Below, in pieces: positions 19,831-28,814 of a DNA stretch of 64,000 nt (within the stretch, counting starts at the first letter, position 1; each line of letters begins with the position of its first letter). Origin of the DNA: Candidatus Methanosphaera massiliense. GTDB taxonomy: Archaea > Methanobacteriota > Methanobacteria > Methanobacteriales > Methanobacteriaceae. Under the pieces are notes generated by a model. It did not search any database, was not told where the DNA came from, and saw only the letters and a list, made by a program, of their open reading frames with translations. The stretch lies in the NCBI RefSeq assembly GCF_028890305.1, contig NZ_JARBXM010000001.1:1468501-1532500 (forward strand). Reading direction: 5' to 3'. Made by a program: the position numbers and the translations under genes.

Positions 19831-22011
19831 ATGGTTGAAATTTCTGTTATTATTCCTGTTTTCAATAGTGAGGAATTTTTGAATAAATGTTTAGATTCCC
19901 TATTAAACCAATCGTTCACAGATATTGAGATTATTTGTGTTGACGATGGATCTACTGACAACTCATTAAAAATTTTAAAATCATATGCCAATAAAGATGA
20001 TAGAGTAAGAGTTTTCACACAAGAGAATAATGGTGCTGGTGCTGCCCGTAATTTAGGATTAAAATATGTTAATGGTAAATATATTTTATTTGTAGATTCT
20101 GATGATTGGTTTGAAGAAGATGGGTTTAAATCACTTTATGATAAAGCTGAACAGCTTAATGTTGACCTACTTTTATTTGATTCTATCGAATATAAAACAA
20201 ATAATCAAGTTGCAGAAAGAAGATTTTTTAATAAAAATGAAGATGATTTTAGTAATTTAGTATTTGATTATCATTACAAAAATAATAAATTAGTAATGAA
20301 TAGTTTTTTTGTTCCATGGACTAAACTGTATAGAACAAAATTCTTATTAGACAAGAATATTAAATTTTCAGAAATACCTATTTTTAATGATATGTATTTT
20401 AACGTTGCTGTCACTATTTTAGCTTCAAAAATTGCATATTATCCTAAAATTCTATACCATTACAATAAAATAAATGAATCATCTATACAGGCAAAAATTA
20501 AATCAAATAGAAAAGCTCTTATTATTGTAGATGTTTATAAAAGTATTGAGAATTTTTTAAGAAAAAACAATTTTTATGAAGAATTAGAACTTGATTATTT
20601 GTCTTCTAAAATTGCAGAGTATCGTAGTATTTTAAATAGAGTTCATAAAGATTGTAAAGAAATATTATTTAATAAAATAAAAGAAGATTTTATGAATTTA
20701 AACTTATCTAACGAAGCTATCTTTAAAAAATTATATTTGAAAAGATATTCCTTTTATATTCGTGTGCTAAATTCTAATTCTTTTGAGGAATTGGATAAAT
20801 TTAATAAAGTTAATTTATTAGATAATATTGAAACAGATATAACACATCAAAATGTTTTATATGCTAGTTATGTTGATGCTGATTATGTTAAATCTTTTGA
20901 AAAAATAAAAGATGATATTGATAAGTTAGAATTATTTGATAAAGACTATTATGTTAATAACTACGACTATAATGGTGATATAGACCCTCTTATTGATTAC
21001 TTGTGTGATGGAGTTTATAAGGGATATAATCCATCACAAAGATTTAATACTGAATTTTATTCAGAGGAATATAATATAACCTCTAATCCACTAGTATATT
21101 TTGTTAATAAGGGCTATTATGAAGGAAAAATAAAAGTAAATCCCACAGTTAATAATATCAAATCAATTAATAGATTAAAATTAGATGATGAAATTTCTAA
21201 TTTTAAAGAGGTAGGTGTTAATAATAATATTGAAGGCCGTGAAGAAATTATTGTTTCATTAACCTCTTTTCCAGAACGTATGCATGATATTAAATACTGC
21301 ATATATTCTCTGCTCACTCAATCTTTTAAACCCGACAAAGTAATTTTATGGTTAGCTTATGATGAATTTCCAAATAAAGAAGAGGATATTCCACAATCCG
21401 TTTTAAATTTAAAAGAAAATGGTTTGACAATTAAATGGTGTGAAAATTATCGTTCATATAAAAAATTAATACCTACATTAAAAGAATACCCTAATTCATG
21501 TATAGTTACAGCGGATGATGATTTATATTATCCTAAAGATTGGTTACAGAATTTATATGAAGACCATATTAATTATCCAAATAATATTATATCAACAAGA
21601 TGTAGAGAGGTTCAATTAGACGATTATAATAATTTTAAAAAATATAATCAATGGAAAGTAGCTACTGCTGGTACTGATAGTTCCTTTTTAAACTTTCCTA
21701 CAAATGGTGCTGGAACGTTATTTCCACCACATTCATTAAATGAAAAAGTAACCGATGATAAATTATTTAGAAAACTATGTCCAAATACTGATGATATATG
21801 GTTTTGGACAATGGCTGTTCTAAATAAAACAAAAATAAAAAAATGTAAAAAATTAATACCATATTGCACATATATTAATCCTTATCGAGAAATATACTCA
21901 GAAAACATATTATGGCGTGAAAACAGTAAAGGACGTAATGACACCGAATTAAACAATGTTTTAAAAGAATTTCCAGATATTGAAGAAATAATGATAACTG
22001 ATAAACCATAG
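19831..22011 (+). CDS. double-domain glycosyltransferase, intact copy 1 of a duplicated pair
   Basis: This 726-residue protein starts with a GT2 domain (ISVIIPVFNSEEFLNKCLDS, CVDDGSTDNS, FVDSDDWFEEDG). Around 375-440 come two short repeats of the type YYVNNY..DPLIDYL..G and FYSEEYN..NPLVYFVNKGYYEG, common linkers in bacterial surface-glycan glycosyltransferases. Residues 475-726 form a second GT-A-like domain beginning VSLTSFPERM, with a DDD motif (TADDDLYYP, aspartates 562-564). It therefore probably adds two sugars. AAGGATG lies before the ATG. It is followed two bases later by a coiled-coil gene, and the whole pair is repeated at 22886-25104. Substrates are unknown. Confidence 0.88.
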   Translation: MVEISVIIPVFNSEEFLNKCLDSLLNQSFTDIEIICVDDGSTDNSLKILKSYANKDDRVRVFTQENNGAGAARNLGLKYVNGKYILFVDSDDWFEEDGFKSLYDKAEQLNVDLLLFDSIEYKTNNQVAERRFFNKNEDDFSNLVFDYHYKNNKLVMNSFFVPWTKLYRTKFLLDKNIKFSEIPIFNDMYFNVAVTILASKIAYYPKILYHYNKINESSIQAKIKSNRKALIIVDVYKSIENFLRKNNFYEELELDYLSSKIAEYRSILNRVHKDCKEILFNKIKEDFMNLNLSNEAIFKKLYLKRYSFYIRVLNSNSFEELDKFNKVNLLDNIETDITHQNVLYASYVDADYVKSFEKIKDDIDKLELFDKDYYVNNYDYNGDIDPLIDYLCDGVYKGYNPSQRFNTEFYSEEYNITSNPLVYFVNKGYYEGKIKVNPTVNNIKSINRLKLDDEISNFKEVGVNNNIEGREEIIVSLTSFPERMHDIKYCIYSLLTQSFKPDKVILWLAYDEFPNKEEDIPQSVLNLKENGLTIKWCENYRSYKKLIPTLKEYPNSCIVTADDDLYYPKDWLQNLYEDHINYPNNIISTRCREVQLDDYNNFKKYNQWKVATAGTDSSFLNFPTNGAGTLFPPHSLNEKVTDDKLFRKLCPNTDDIWFWTMAVLNKTKIKKCKKLIPYCTYINPYREIYSENILWRENSKGRNDTELNNVLKEFPDIEEIMITDKP
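21335..21840 (+). repeat. direct repeat, copy 1 (identical to 24381-24886)
   Basis: About 506 bases encoding the second glycosyltransferase domain read the same here as at 24381-24886; I found no difference by eye. Flanking parts of the two genes are clearly diverged. This points to recent gene conversion between the duplicated genes rather than plain age of duplication. Confidence 0.8.
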
Positions 22012-22022
22012 GAATGGATAAA

Positions 22023-22697
22023 ATGTTAAATTATGAAAATAACGTAATAGATAAAGAAAAAGATAATGAAAAAATAATCTTTGAAAATAAAGAATATATT
22101 TTAACATTAGAAGCATCTTTATACAAAAGATCACAGGAATACGATACATTATATGGTATTTACAATAGAACAAAAGATAATTACAATAAATTATTAAATA
22201 ATTATGATAAATTAGCTAATAATTATGATAAAATATCCAGTAACTATGATAATATATCTGATAAATATGAACAATTAGCTAACAATTATGATAGAATATT
22301 TAATGATTATAATCAACTAACTGATAAATATGAAAAAAAATCCGCAGAATATACTCATTTATCCAATGACCACGAAAAAATAATGAATAATTATAACCAA
22401 TTAAATGATAAATATGATAAAATATCCCTAGATTATAGTCAGTTATCTAACAAATATAATGAAAAAATAGATGATTACACACAATTATCTGAAAAATATG
22501 ATAAAATATCCCTAGATTATAGTCAATTATCTAACAAATATAATGAAAAAATAGATGATTACACACAATTATCCGGTAAATATGATAAAGTAGTTAGAGA
22601 TTTAAAAGTGGTTATAAATTCAAAAAGTTGGAAAATTACAAAACCTTTTAGAGATTTTATGAACTTCTTTAGAAAAAGAAAGACCAATAAAAACTAA
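22023..22697 (+). CDS. coiled-coil repeat protein with C-terminal SW tag
   Basis: This protein of about 224 residues is almost entirely coiled coil, built from a short unit of the type NYDKLA / KYDKIS / DYTQLS repeated many times. It ends with NSKSWKITKPFRDF, the tag also seen on glycosyltransferases and on the hydrolase-like protein in this window, followed by a lysine-rich tail. There is no enzyme domain. An in-frame ATG at 22014 is too close to the AGGA site; the ATG at 22023 is better spaced. It follows the 726-residue glycosyltransferase directly and so is probably its partner, perhaps a scaffold or length-measuring rod. That function is inference. Confidence 0.75.
   Translation: MLNYENNVIDKEKDNEKIIFENKEYILTLEASLYKRSQEYDTLYGIYNRTKDNYNKLLNNYDKLANNYDKISSNYDNISDKYEQLANNYDRIFNDYNQLTDKYEKKSAEYTHLSNDHEKIMNNYNQLNDKYDKISLDYSQLSNKYNEKIDDYTQLSEKYDKISLDYSQLSNKYNEKIDDYTQLSGKYDKVVRDLKVVINSKSWKITKPFRDFMNFFRKRKTNKN
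22410..22577 (+). repeat. two tandem 84-base repeats inside the coiled-coil gene
   Basis: An 84-base unit (28 codons, KYDKISLDYSQLSNKYNEKI followed by DDYTQLSE) occurs twice in a row, at 22410-22493 and 22494-22577, with only a few differences such as CAG/CAA and the last codons. The unit is a whole number of coiled-coil heptads, so copy-number change would keep both frame and heptad phase. Confidence 0.85.
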
Positions 22698-22885
22698 TTA
22701 TGGAATTTCATATTTATAGTTATTCATTTTATATTTTTTTATTTAAATACAGTATTATCCTTAGTAAACCATTATTTTTTTCACTGTAATAGTTAAATTA
22801 CTAATATACAAATATGAAAAAAATGCAAAAATAAATAGTATTTCATAAAGATATACTAAGTACTAAATGATAAAGATGAAAAAAT

Positions 22886-25067
22886 ATGGTTAAAATTTCT
22901 GTTATTATTCCTATTTTTAATACAAGGAAATTTTTGAATAAATGTTTAGATTCCCTATTAAACCAATCTCTCACAGATATTGAGATTATTTGTGTTGACG
23001 ATGGGTCTACTGATAACTCATTAAAAATCTTAAAATCATATGCCAATAAAGATGATAGAGTAAAAGTTTTAACACGAGAGAATAATGGTGCTGGTGCTGC
23101 CCGTAATTTAGGATTAAAATATGTTAATGGTAAATATATTTTATTTGTAGATTCTGATGATTGGTTTGAAGAAGATGGGTTAAAATTGCTTTATGATAAA
23201 GCTGAACAGCTTAATGTTGACCTACTTTTATTTGATTCAATTGAACATAAAATAAATAATCAAGTTACAGAAAGAAAATATTTTAATAAAAATGAAGATG
23301 ATTTTAGTAATTTAGTATTTGATTATCATTATAAAAATAATAAATTAGTAATGAATAGTTTTTTTGTTCCATGGACTAAACTGTATAAAACAAAATTCTT
23401 ATTAGACAAGAATATTAAATTTTCAGAAATACCTATTTTTGAGGATATGTTTTTTAACGTTGCTGTCACTACTTTAGCTTCAAAAATTGCATATTATCCC
23501 AAAATTCTATATCATTACAACAGATTAAATTCATCCTCAATAACATCAGATATTAAATATGGTGCAAAAGCTCTTATTATTACAGGGGTTTATAAAAATA
23601 TTGAGAATTTTCTAAGAAAAAACAATTTTTATGAAGAATTAGAACCTAACTATATATTATCTAAAATTAAGGAGTATATTAATGTTTTAAACAGAATTCA
23701 TGAAGATTACAAAGAAATATTATTTAATAAAATTAAAGAAGATTTCATAAATTTAAACTTATTTAACAAAGATATCTTTAAAAATCTATATTTAATAGGA
23801 TACTCCTTTTATATCCATGTACTAAATTCCAATTCATATAAAGAACTGAATAAATTTAATTCATTAAAAGCTATTGAATCAGATATAACGCTGAAAAATG
23901 TTTTACATCCAAATTATGTTGATGCTGATTATGTTAAATCTTTTGAAAAAACAAAAGATGATATTGATAAGTTAGAATTATTTGATAAAGAATATTATAT
24001 CAATACTTATAATTATGATGGTCTTTTAGACCCTCTAATTGATTATTTATGTGATGGAGTTTATAAGGGATATAATCCATCACAAAGATTTAATACTGAA
24101 TTTTATTCAGAAGAATATAATATAACCTCTAATCCATTAGTATATTTTGTTAATAAGGGCTATTATGAAGGAAAAATAAAAGTAAATCCCACAGTTAATA
24201 ATATCAAATCAATTAATAGATTAAAATTAGATGATGAAATTTCTAATTTTAAAGAAACAGGTATTAGTAATAATAATAGTATGGATGAAGATATTATTCT
24301 TTCATTAACATCTTTTCCGGAACGTATGGATGATGTTAAATACTGTTTATATTCTTTGCTTAATCAATCTTTTAAACCAAACAAAGTAATTTTATGGTTA
24401 GCTTATGATGAATTTCCAAATAAAGAAGAGGATATTCCACAATCCGTTTTAAATTTAAAAGAAAATGGTTTGACAATTAAATGGTGTGAAAATTATCGTT
24501 CATATAAAAAATTAATACCTACATTAAAAGAATACCCTAATTCATGTATAGTTACAGCGGATGATGATTTATATTATCCTAAAGATTGGTTACAGAATTT
24601 ATATGAAGACCATATTAATTATCCAAATAATATTATATCAACAAGATGTAGAGAGGTTCAATTAGACGATTATAATAATTTTAAAAAATATAATCAATGG
24701 AAAGTAGCTACTGCTGGTACTGATAGTTCCTTTTTAAACTTTCCTACAAATGGTGCTGGAACGTTATTTCCACCACATTCATTAAATGAAAAAGTAACCG
24801 ATGATAAATTATTTAGAAAACTATGTCCAAATACTGATGATATATGGTTTTGGACAATGGCTGTTCTAAATAAAACAAAAATAAAAAAAATGTAAAAAAT
24901 TAATACCATATTGTACATATATTAATCCTTATCGAGAAATATACTCAAAAAATATATTATGGCATGAAAATAGTAAAGGACGTAACGATACCGAGTTAAA
25001 TAATGTTTTAAAAGAATTTCCAAATGTTAAAGAAATAGTAATAAATGATAATTATAGAAATGAATAA
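22886..25067 (+). pseudogene. double-domain glycosyltransferase copy 2, frameshifted at an A-run
   Basis: This is a duplicate of the gene at 19831-22011, with the same GT2 domain, linker repeats and VSLTSFPERM second domain. Translation from the ATG at 22886 runs to a premature TAA at 24893-24895 (669 residues). The cause is visible: the run of seven A in copy 1 (21837-21843) is eight A here (24883-24890). Removing one A restores a frame that matches the end of copy 1 (LIPYCTYINPYREIYS...GRNDTELNNVLKEFP) and ends at the TAA at 25065-25067. The premature stop removes about 55 residues, after the DDD motif and most of the second domain. It could be inactive, partly active, phase-variable by slippage, or an assembly error. 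Confidence 0.82.
24381..24886 (+). repeat. direct repeat, copy 2 (identical to 21335-21840)
   Basis: This is the second copy of the 506-base identical block within the duplicated glycosyltransferase gene. The identity runs right up to the A-run, where the two copies differ by one base, and high similarity continues past it into the start of the coiled-coil gene remnant. Confidence 0.8.
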
Positions 25068-25068
25068 A

Positions 25069-25104
25069 ATGTTAAATTACGAAAATAACATAATATTTAA
25101 ATAA
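25069..25104 (+). pseudogene. stub of the duplicated coiled-coil gene
   Basis: Directly after the repaired end of glycosyltransferase copy 2 comes an ATG followed by LNYENNIIFK and a stop. The first eight codons match the start of the coiled-coil gene at 22023 (MLNYENNVID), and the spacing from the glycosyltransferase stop is similar. Similarity ends at about 25095. This marks the right-hand edge of the segmental duplication and shows that the second coiled-coil gene has been lost. Confidence 0.75.
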
Positions 25105-25373
25105 AAATATAATGAAAAGACAGTTGACTATATTCATTAGATATTGTACTGATTCTATTTAACTGAACAATATTCTTGGATTGAAAAAGTACTGTAATAT
25201 ATTATTATCTTAATATTATTTATTTATAATAATTCATACAAATTTCAAGTTTTAATTTGTATAAAAAAAAGAGTTATTTAAAAAAAAGTATGAAATTAAT
25301 TAAATAATTTCAATTAGTGCTTATAAGAATTTCAAGAATATACTTAATCCGAAATTGAAGAAAAAATAATAAT

Positions 25374-26495
25374 TTATAGTTTAAGTATTTTTATTAATTT
25401 ACGTAGGGGATACGTTATTTTCCAACTTTTTGAATTATATACATCTTTTTTAAATTGAAGTAATTCTTGATTTTTTTCCATGACTTTATTGTATTTTTCT
25501 TCATTTGTTTTTAAAGCTTTTTGTTTTTCGTCGATAGTTTTCATAGCTTTCTTATATTTTTCCTCTTGAGCTTTTATTGTTTTTTGATATTCATCGTTTA
25601 ACTGTATAACTTTTTGATATTTACTTATTTCATCGTATTCTATGAATTCCACATTTTTCAGAAATTTTATTAATTCATTATTCGTTATACATAAATGATT
25701 TTTATTTTTTCCATCTAGTCTAATTTTAATTTTATTTCTATTATTATTAGCTTTGTAAGGAAGAGTATCTAATTCTTCAAAAAATGGAAGAAAACTTACT
25801 TTGAAATCATGTTCATAAGTACAGTCAAGAATAAGATAAGCATTAGGGATATACTGTTCCTTTTTCATCAATTCAATTATGTCAAAACGATATTTGTATT
25901 TTTCAAATTCTTCATCAGACAAACCATTATAAAGATAAGATCTTATAGCAGGATACTGTTTATATGCATTACTTTGAAGAATTTCAGCAATACAAATAGA
26001 ATTTTTCAGTAATATTGAAAGCATAAATGATATAGAACCACCCATAGAACTTCCATGAAATATAATATTATTATAACGATTACTGTCATTATAATCGAAG
26101 ATATTATTAGCTATTGTTTTTATTATGTCTGCAGTTTTCTTTAAATGCCAGTCTTCAGGAGTTCCGACTAACCAGGATCCCCTTATTTCAGGATTAACAT
26201 AGCGTCCTGTATCATTTATACAAATAGATGATTCTTCCCATTCCCACATTCTATTATAATATGGTTTTCCTTTGAACTCATTTACTTGTTCTCTTGTTAC
26301 TGCTCCTGGTGATAGAACTAATAATTTATCTGATTTTTTTAAACGACAGAAAAATTCATATTTTAAATTATTAAGGTTAACAATTAGATTAAATGGTTCT
26401 CCGTTAATTGGAAAATTAAAATTAGACAAAGAATCCAAGTCATTGAATTCATATGTTTTATATTTCAAAAGATTTTTCTCTTTATTATTTTCCAT
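25374..26495 (-). CDS. alpha/beta-hydrolase-like protein with coiled coil and C-terminal SW tag
   Basis: This 373-residue protein has an N-terminal globular domain with the nucleophile-elbow string HGSSMGGS (S150), a LILDCTYEHD strand end with candidate acid D230, and a candidate histidine at 267 (NKNHLCIT), together a plausible Ser-Asp-His triad. Residues 285-350 are coiled coil (YQKVIQLNDEYQKTIKAQEE and onwards) and the C-terminus at 354-368 is NSKSWKITYPLRKLI. It may be an esterase or acyl-modifying enzyme acting on the surface glycan, comparable in layout to glycan O-acetylation or accessory-secretion proteins; this is inference. There is no signal peptide. It is transcribed alone from the minus strand, converging on the duplicated glycosyltransferase. 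Confidence 0.65.
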   Translation of the reverse strand: MENNKEKNLLKYKTYEFNDLDSLSNFNFPINGEPFNLIVNLNNLKYEFFCRLKKSDKLLVLSPGAVTREQVNEFKGKPYYNRMWEWEESSICINDTGRYVNPEIRGSWLVGTPEDWHLKKTADIIKTIANNIFDYNDSNRYNNIIFHGSSMGGSISFMLSILLKNSICIAEILQSNAYKQYPAIRSYLYNGLSDEEFEKYKYRFDIIELMKKEQYIPNAYLILDCTYEHDFKVSFLPFFEELDTLPYKANNNRNKIKIRLDGKNKNHLCITNNELIKFLKNVEFIEYDEISKYQKVIQLNDEYQKTIKAQEEKYKKAMKTIDEKQKALKTNEEKYNKVMEKNQELLQFKKDVYNSKSWKITYPLRKLIKILKL

Positions 26496-26812
26496 ATAAA
26501 ATCCCTTTTATTATATAATTAGTAATTATAAGTAAAATTTATTATCTATACTTTGTTTATATTTGATATTTTTTACTTTTATTATTTATTCTATAAATAA
26601 TTTTTATTTTAATTTATTTAATATATGTTTTATAAATAATAGCTTTGTATATGCCTTTTTCAAGTGTTTTAATACATATGATAAAAAGTAAAGATAATTT
26701 TTCGTTCTATAAGTTATTATAATGTTGATAGAGGTTTTATAAATACTATTTAGTACTAACCAATCATTAAAAAAAAGAGTGTAAATAGAAAAGTTATTTT
26801 ATTATAGTATTT
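26496..26812. other. noncoding gap
   Basis: This AT-rich stretch of about 317 bases lies between two minus-strand genes. It includes the upstream region of the hydrolase-like gene and the end of the STAS-like gene's unit. Apart from T- and A-runs that could serve as terminators on the minus strand, I see no frame, RNA gene or repeat. Confidence 0.45.
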
Positions 26813-27076
26813 TTAGTCATCGAATAGATTTTTTGATATTTTTATTAGTTCTGCATCTTGTTTTAATAGATTTTTTTCTGTTACGTTTTTTGTGCATTCT
26901 TTTTTCTGTGAACTGTATTCTTGTGCAAATGATATGCTCATAAAGTCTATGCCTTTAAAGTCTAGTATTATATCATTATCACTTATTTTGTTTATTTCCT
27001 TAAATAATTCTATTGCTGCTACGTCGGCTGATAGCATTCGTGGTAGTATATCTATTACTTTAATCTCTTCAGTCAT
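26813..27076 (-). CDS. small STAS-like (DUF4325-type) protein
   Basis: This protein of about 87 residues contains DIILDFKGIDFMSISFAQEY, which matches the STAS-like DUF4325 pattern (a beta strand, DFxGI, then an S-x-SFA helix start). Such domains occur in regulatory partner proteins; the role here is unknown. The frame is open to a TTG at 27088, but GGTGA within the end of the preceding gene is well placed for the ATG at 27076. It follows the aldo/keto reductase stop by one base, so the two genes are cotranscribed and probably translationally coupled. Confidence 0.7.
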   Translation of the reverse strand: MTEEIKVIDILPRMLSADVAAIELFKEINKISDNDIILDFKGIDFMSISFAQEYSSQKKECTKNVTEKNLLKQDAELIKISKNLFDD

Positions 27077-27077
27077 A

Positions 27078-28232
27078 TTATTCACCAAAATGTTCTTCTA
27101 CTATTTTTAATTTTTCAGGAATATTTATTGATTGAGGACATGATTCTATGCATTTTCCGCATCCTACACAGTTATGGGCTTTTTTGTCTTCATGCATATG
27201 AAATCTGTATTGTACTGAGTTTATTGTTTCATCTCCTAGCATGTCCATGTTGTATTCTCTAAAACACTTAGGTATATTTACGCCAAATGGGCAGGGCATA
27301 CAATAGTTACAGGCTGTACATGGAATACTTATTAGTTTATCGTATTCTTCTTTTACATCTATTAGCACTTGTTTATCTTCATTGTCTAGCATGCCTATTT
27401 CTGCATTATCTACTAATGCTATGTTTTCTTTTACTTGGTTTAGGTTACTCATACCACTTAGTACACAGTCTATTTCTGGTTTGTTCCATAGATAGTTAAA
27501 TGCCCATTCTATTGGTTTATAGTTTCTCTTGGATTTGTGGAATATTTCCTGAACTGGTTTAGGCTGATTATTTGCTAGTTTTCCACCCCGGAGTGGTTCC
27601 ATAATCATTGTGCCTATGCCTTTATTGTCAAGTGTTTTTATTCCTTGCAGTCCTGTATTATCATTTTCATCCAGATAATTTAGTTGGGTTAGTGTGCATT
27701 CCCATTTGTCATAATCATCTAGTATTTGATTTAATAATTCATTAGATCCATGTGTTGAGAAACATGCATGTTTTATTCTGCCATCACTTAGGGCTCTGTC
27801 TACAAATTCGTATAATCCTCCTTCTTTAATATTATCATAGAATGAGTCTTTTATGGAGTGTACGAAAAATAGTTCTATCTGATCTGTTTTTAATCGTTTT
27901 AATTGTTCATCTAATGTTTTATCAAAGTATTCCCAGCTTTTTATTTCCCATGATGGCATTTTGGTTGAAACGTGTACTTTATCATAGAATCCTGAGCTTA
28001 ATATATCACCAAGTATTGATTCACTTACACCTGGTTTTGATCTGTCAGTTGTATGATAAACCCATGCTGTGTCAAACATGTTTACTCCATGTTTAACTGC
28101 ATACTCTATCATTTGTTCTGTTTGTTTTATATCGACGTGTTCAGGATTTTCATCTAATAAGGGTAACCTCATAGCACCGAATCCTAGAATTGATGCTGAT
28201 ATACCTGTTTTTCCAAGTGTTCTATATTTCAT
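27078..28232 (-). CDS. aldo/keto reductase with C-terminal 4Fe-4S ferredoxin domain
   Basis: This 384-residue protein has an aldo/keto reductase barrel starting MKYRTLGKTGISASILGFGAM, with the catalytic pattern NMFDTAWVYH, STKMPSW (lysine) and FFVHSI (histidine). The C-terminal 90 residues carry cysteine clusters CTACNYCMPCPFG and CVGCGKCIESCP, typical of bacterial-type ferredoxin domains that bind 4Fe-4S clusters. This fused form is common in anaerobes and is thought to couple carbonyl reduction to an iron-sulfur electron donor; the substrate is unknown. It begins a two-gene operon with the STAS-like gene. Confidence 0.9.
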   Translation of the reverse strand: MKYRTLGKTGISASILGFGAMRLPLLDENPEHVDIKQTEQMIEYAVKHGVNMFDTAWVYHTTDRSKPGVSESILGDILSSGFYDKVHVSTKMPSWEIKSWEYFDKTLDEQLKRLKTDQIELFFVHSIKDSFYDNIKEGGLYEFVDRALSDGRIKHACFSTHGSNELLNQILDDYDKWECTLTQLNYLDENDNTGLQGIKTLDNKGIGTMIMEPLRGGKLANNQPKPVQEIFHKSKRNYKPIEWAFNYLWNKPEIDCVLSGMSNLNQVKENIALVDNAEIGMLDNEDKQVLIDVKEEYDKLISIPCTACNYCMPCPFGVNIPKCFREYNMDMLGDETINSVQYRFHMHEDKKAHNCVGCGKCIESCPQSINIPEKLKIVEEHFGE

Positions 28233-28375
28233 AAATATTATATTTGATATTAATATACTAAATATTTAATGATTTATTGTTATAAATTTTTCGATAATAT
28301 GAAATAAATACACACTTTTTTTAAACATTATTACATTTAGGATATAGTCCCTATAAGATTTATAAGAAAAAAAGG

Positions 28376-28383
28376 TATATATA
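28376..28383 (+). promoter_or_regulatory. TATA box of the histone gene
   Basis: The string TATATATA preceded by an A-rich AAAAAAAGG (a possible BRE) lies 43-50 bases before the histone ATG, the right place for an archaeal TBP/TFB promoter with a short leader. The leader carries a strong GAGGTGA ribosome binding site. Confidence 0.6.
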
Positions 28384-28425
28384 GAAATGAAATATATAAT
28401 ATATGATAATCTGAGGTGAAATAAT

Positions 28426-28631
28426 ATGACAGAATTACCATTAGCACCCCTAAAAAGAATTCTTAAAAATGCAGGTGCTACACGAATTAGTGACGAGGCA
28501 GTAGAAGAACTAGCAAAAGTATTAGAACAATTAGGGAAGATGTCGGCGGTGAAGCAGTTAAATATGCAAAACATGCAAATAGAAAAACTGTTAAGGCAAA
28601 CGACATTAAATTTGTAATTGATAATAAATAA
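28426..28631 (+). pseudogene. archaeal histone gene with a one-base deletion
   Basis: Translation from the ATG at 28426 gives an archaeal histone start (MTELPLAPLKRILKNAGATR, then ISDEAVEELAKVLEQLG) and then an unrelated tail, ending at 28617 after 63 residues. Reading the next frame from the GGG at 28534-28536 gives EDVGGEAVKYAKHANRKTVK and ANDIKFVIDNK, ending at the TAA at 28629-28631. That is exactly the missing second half of a histone fold, including the RKT motif. One extra G would restore a 68-residue protein of normal size. As written, the product lacks the last part of helix 2 and helix 3 and could not form a proper dimer. Promoter and ribosome binding site are intact. It could be a recent pseudogene or a sequence error. 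I see no good slippery site for programmed frameshifting. Confidence 0.85.
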
Positions 28632-28814
28632 TTTCACATAGAATAACTATATCTTTTTCTAAGATAATCTAATAAAAACATATAATTATTTCCCAATATC
28701 CACGACATGTATTGGGAATAAAATTACTCTTTTTTATAATGAAAAATTATCCAACATAAATACAAACTAATTAAACTAAAAAGAATCTTCTAAATAAATA
28801 AGGAGTTATCCATT

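Noticed and set aside
22200-22600. Repetitive DNA that could be mistaken for a CRISPR array
   Set aside because: The repeats are in-frame coiled-coil codons with no unique spacers of constant length.
28531-28540. Programmed -1 frameshifting in the histone gene
   Set aside because: TTA GGG AAG offers no good re-pairing for a -1 slip and no downstream stem is evident; a deletion or sequence error is simpler.
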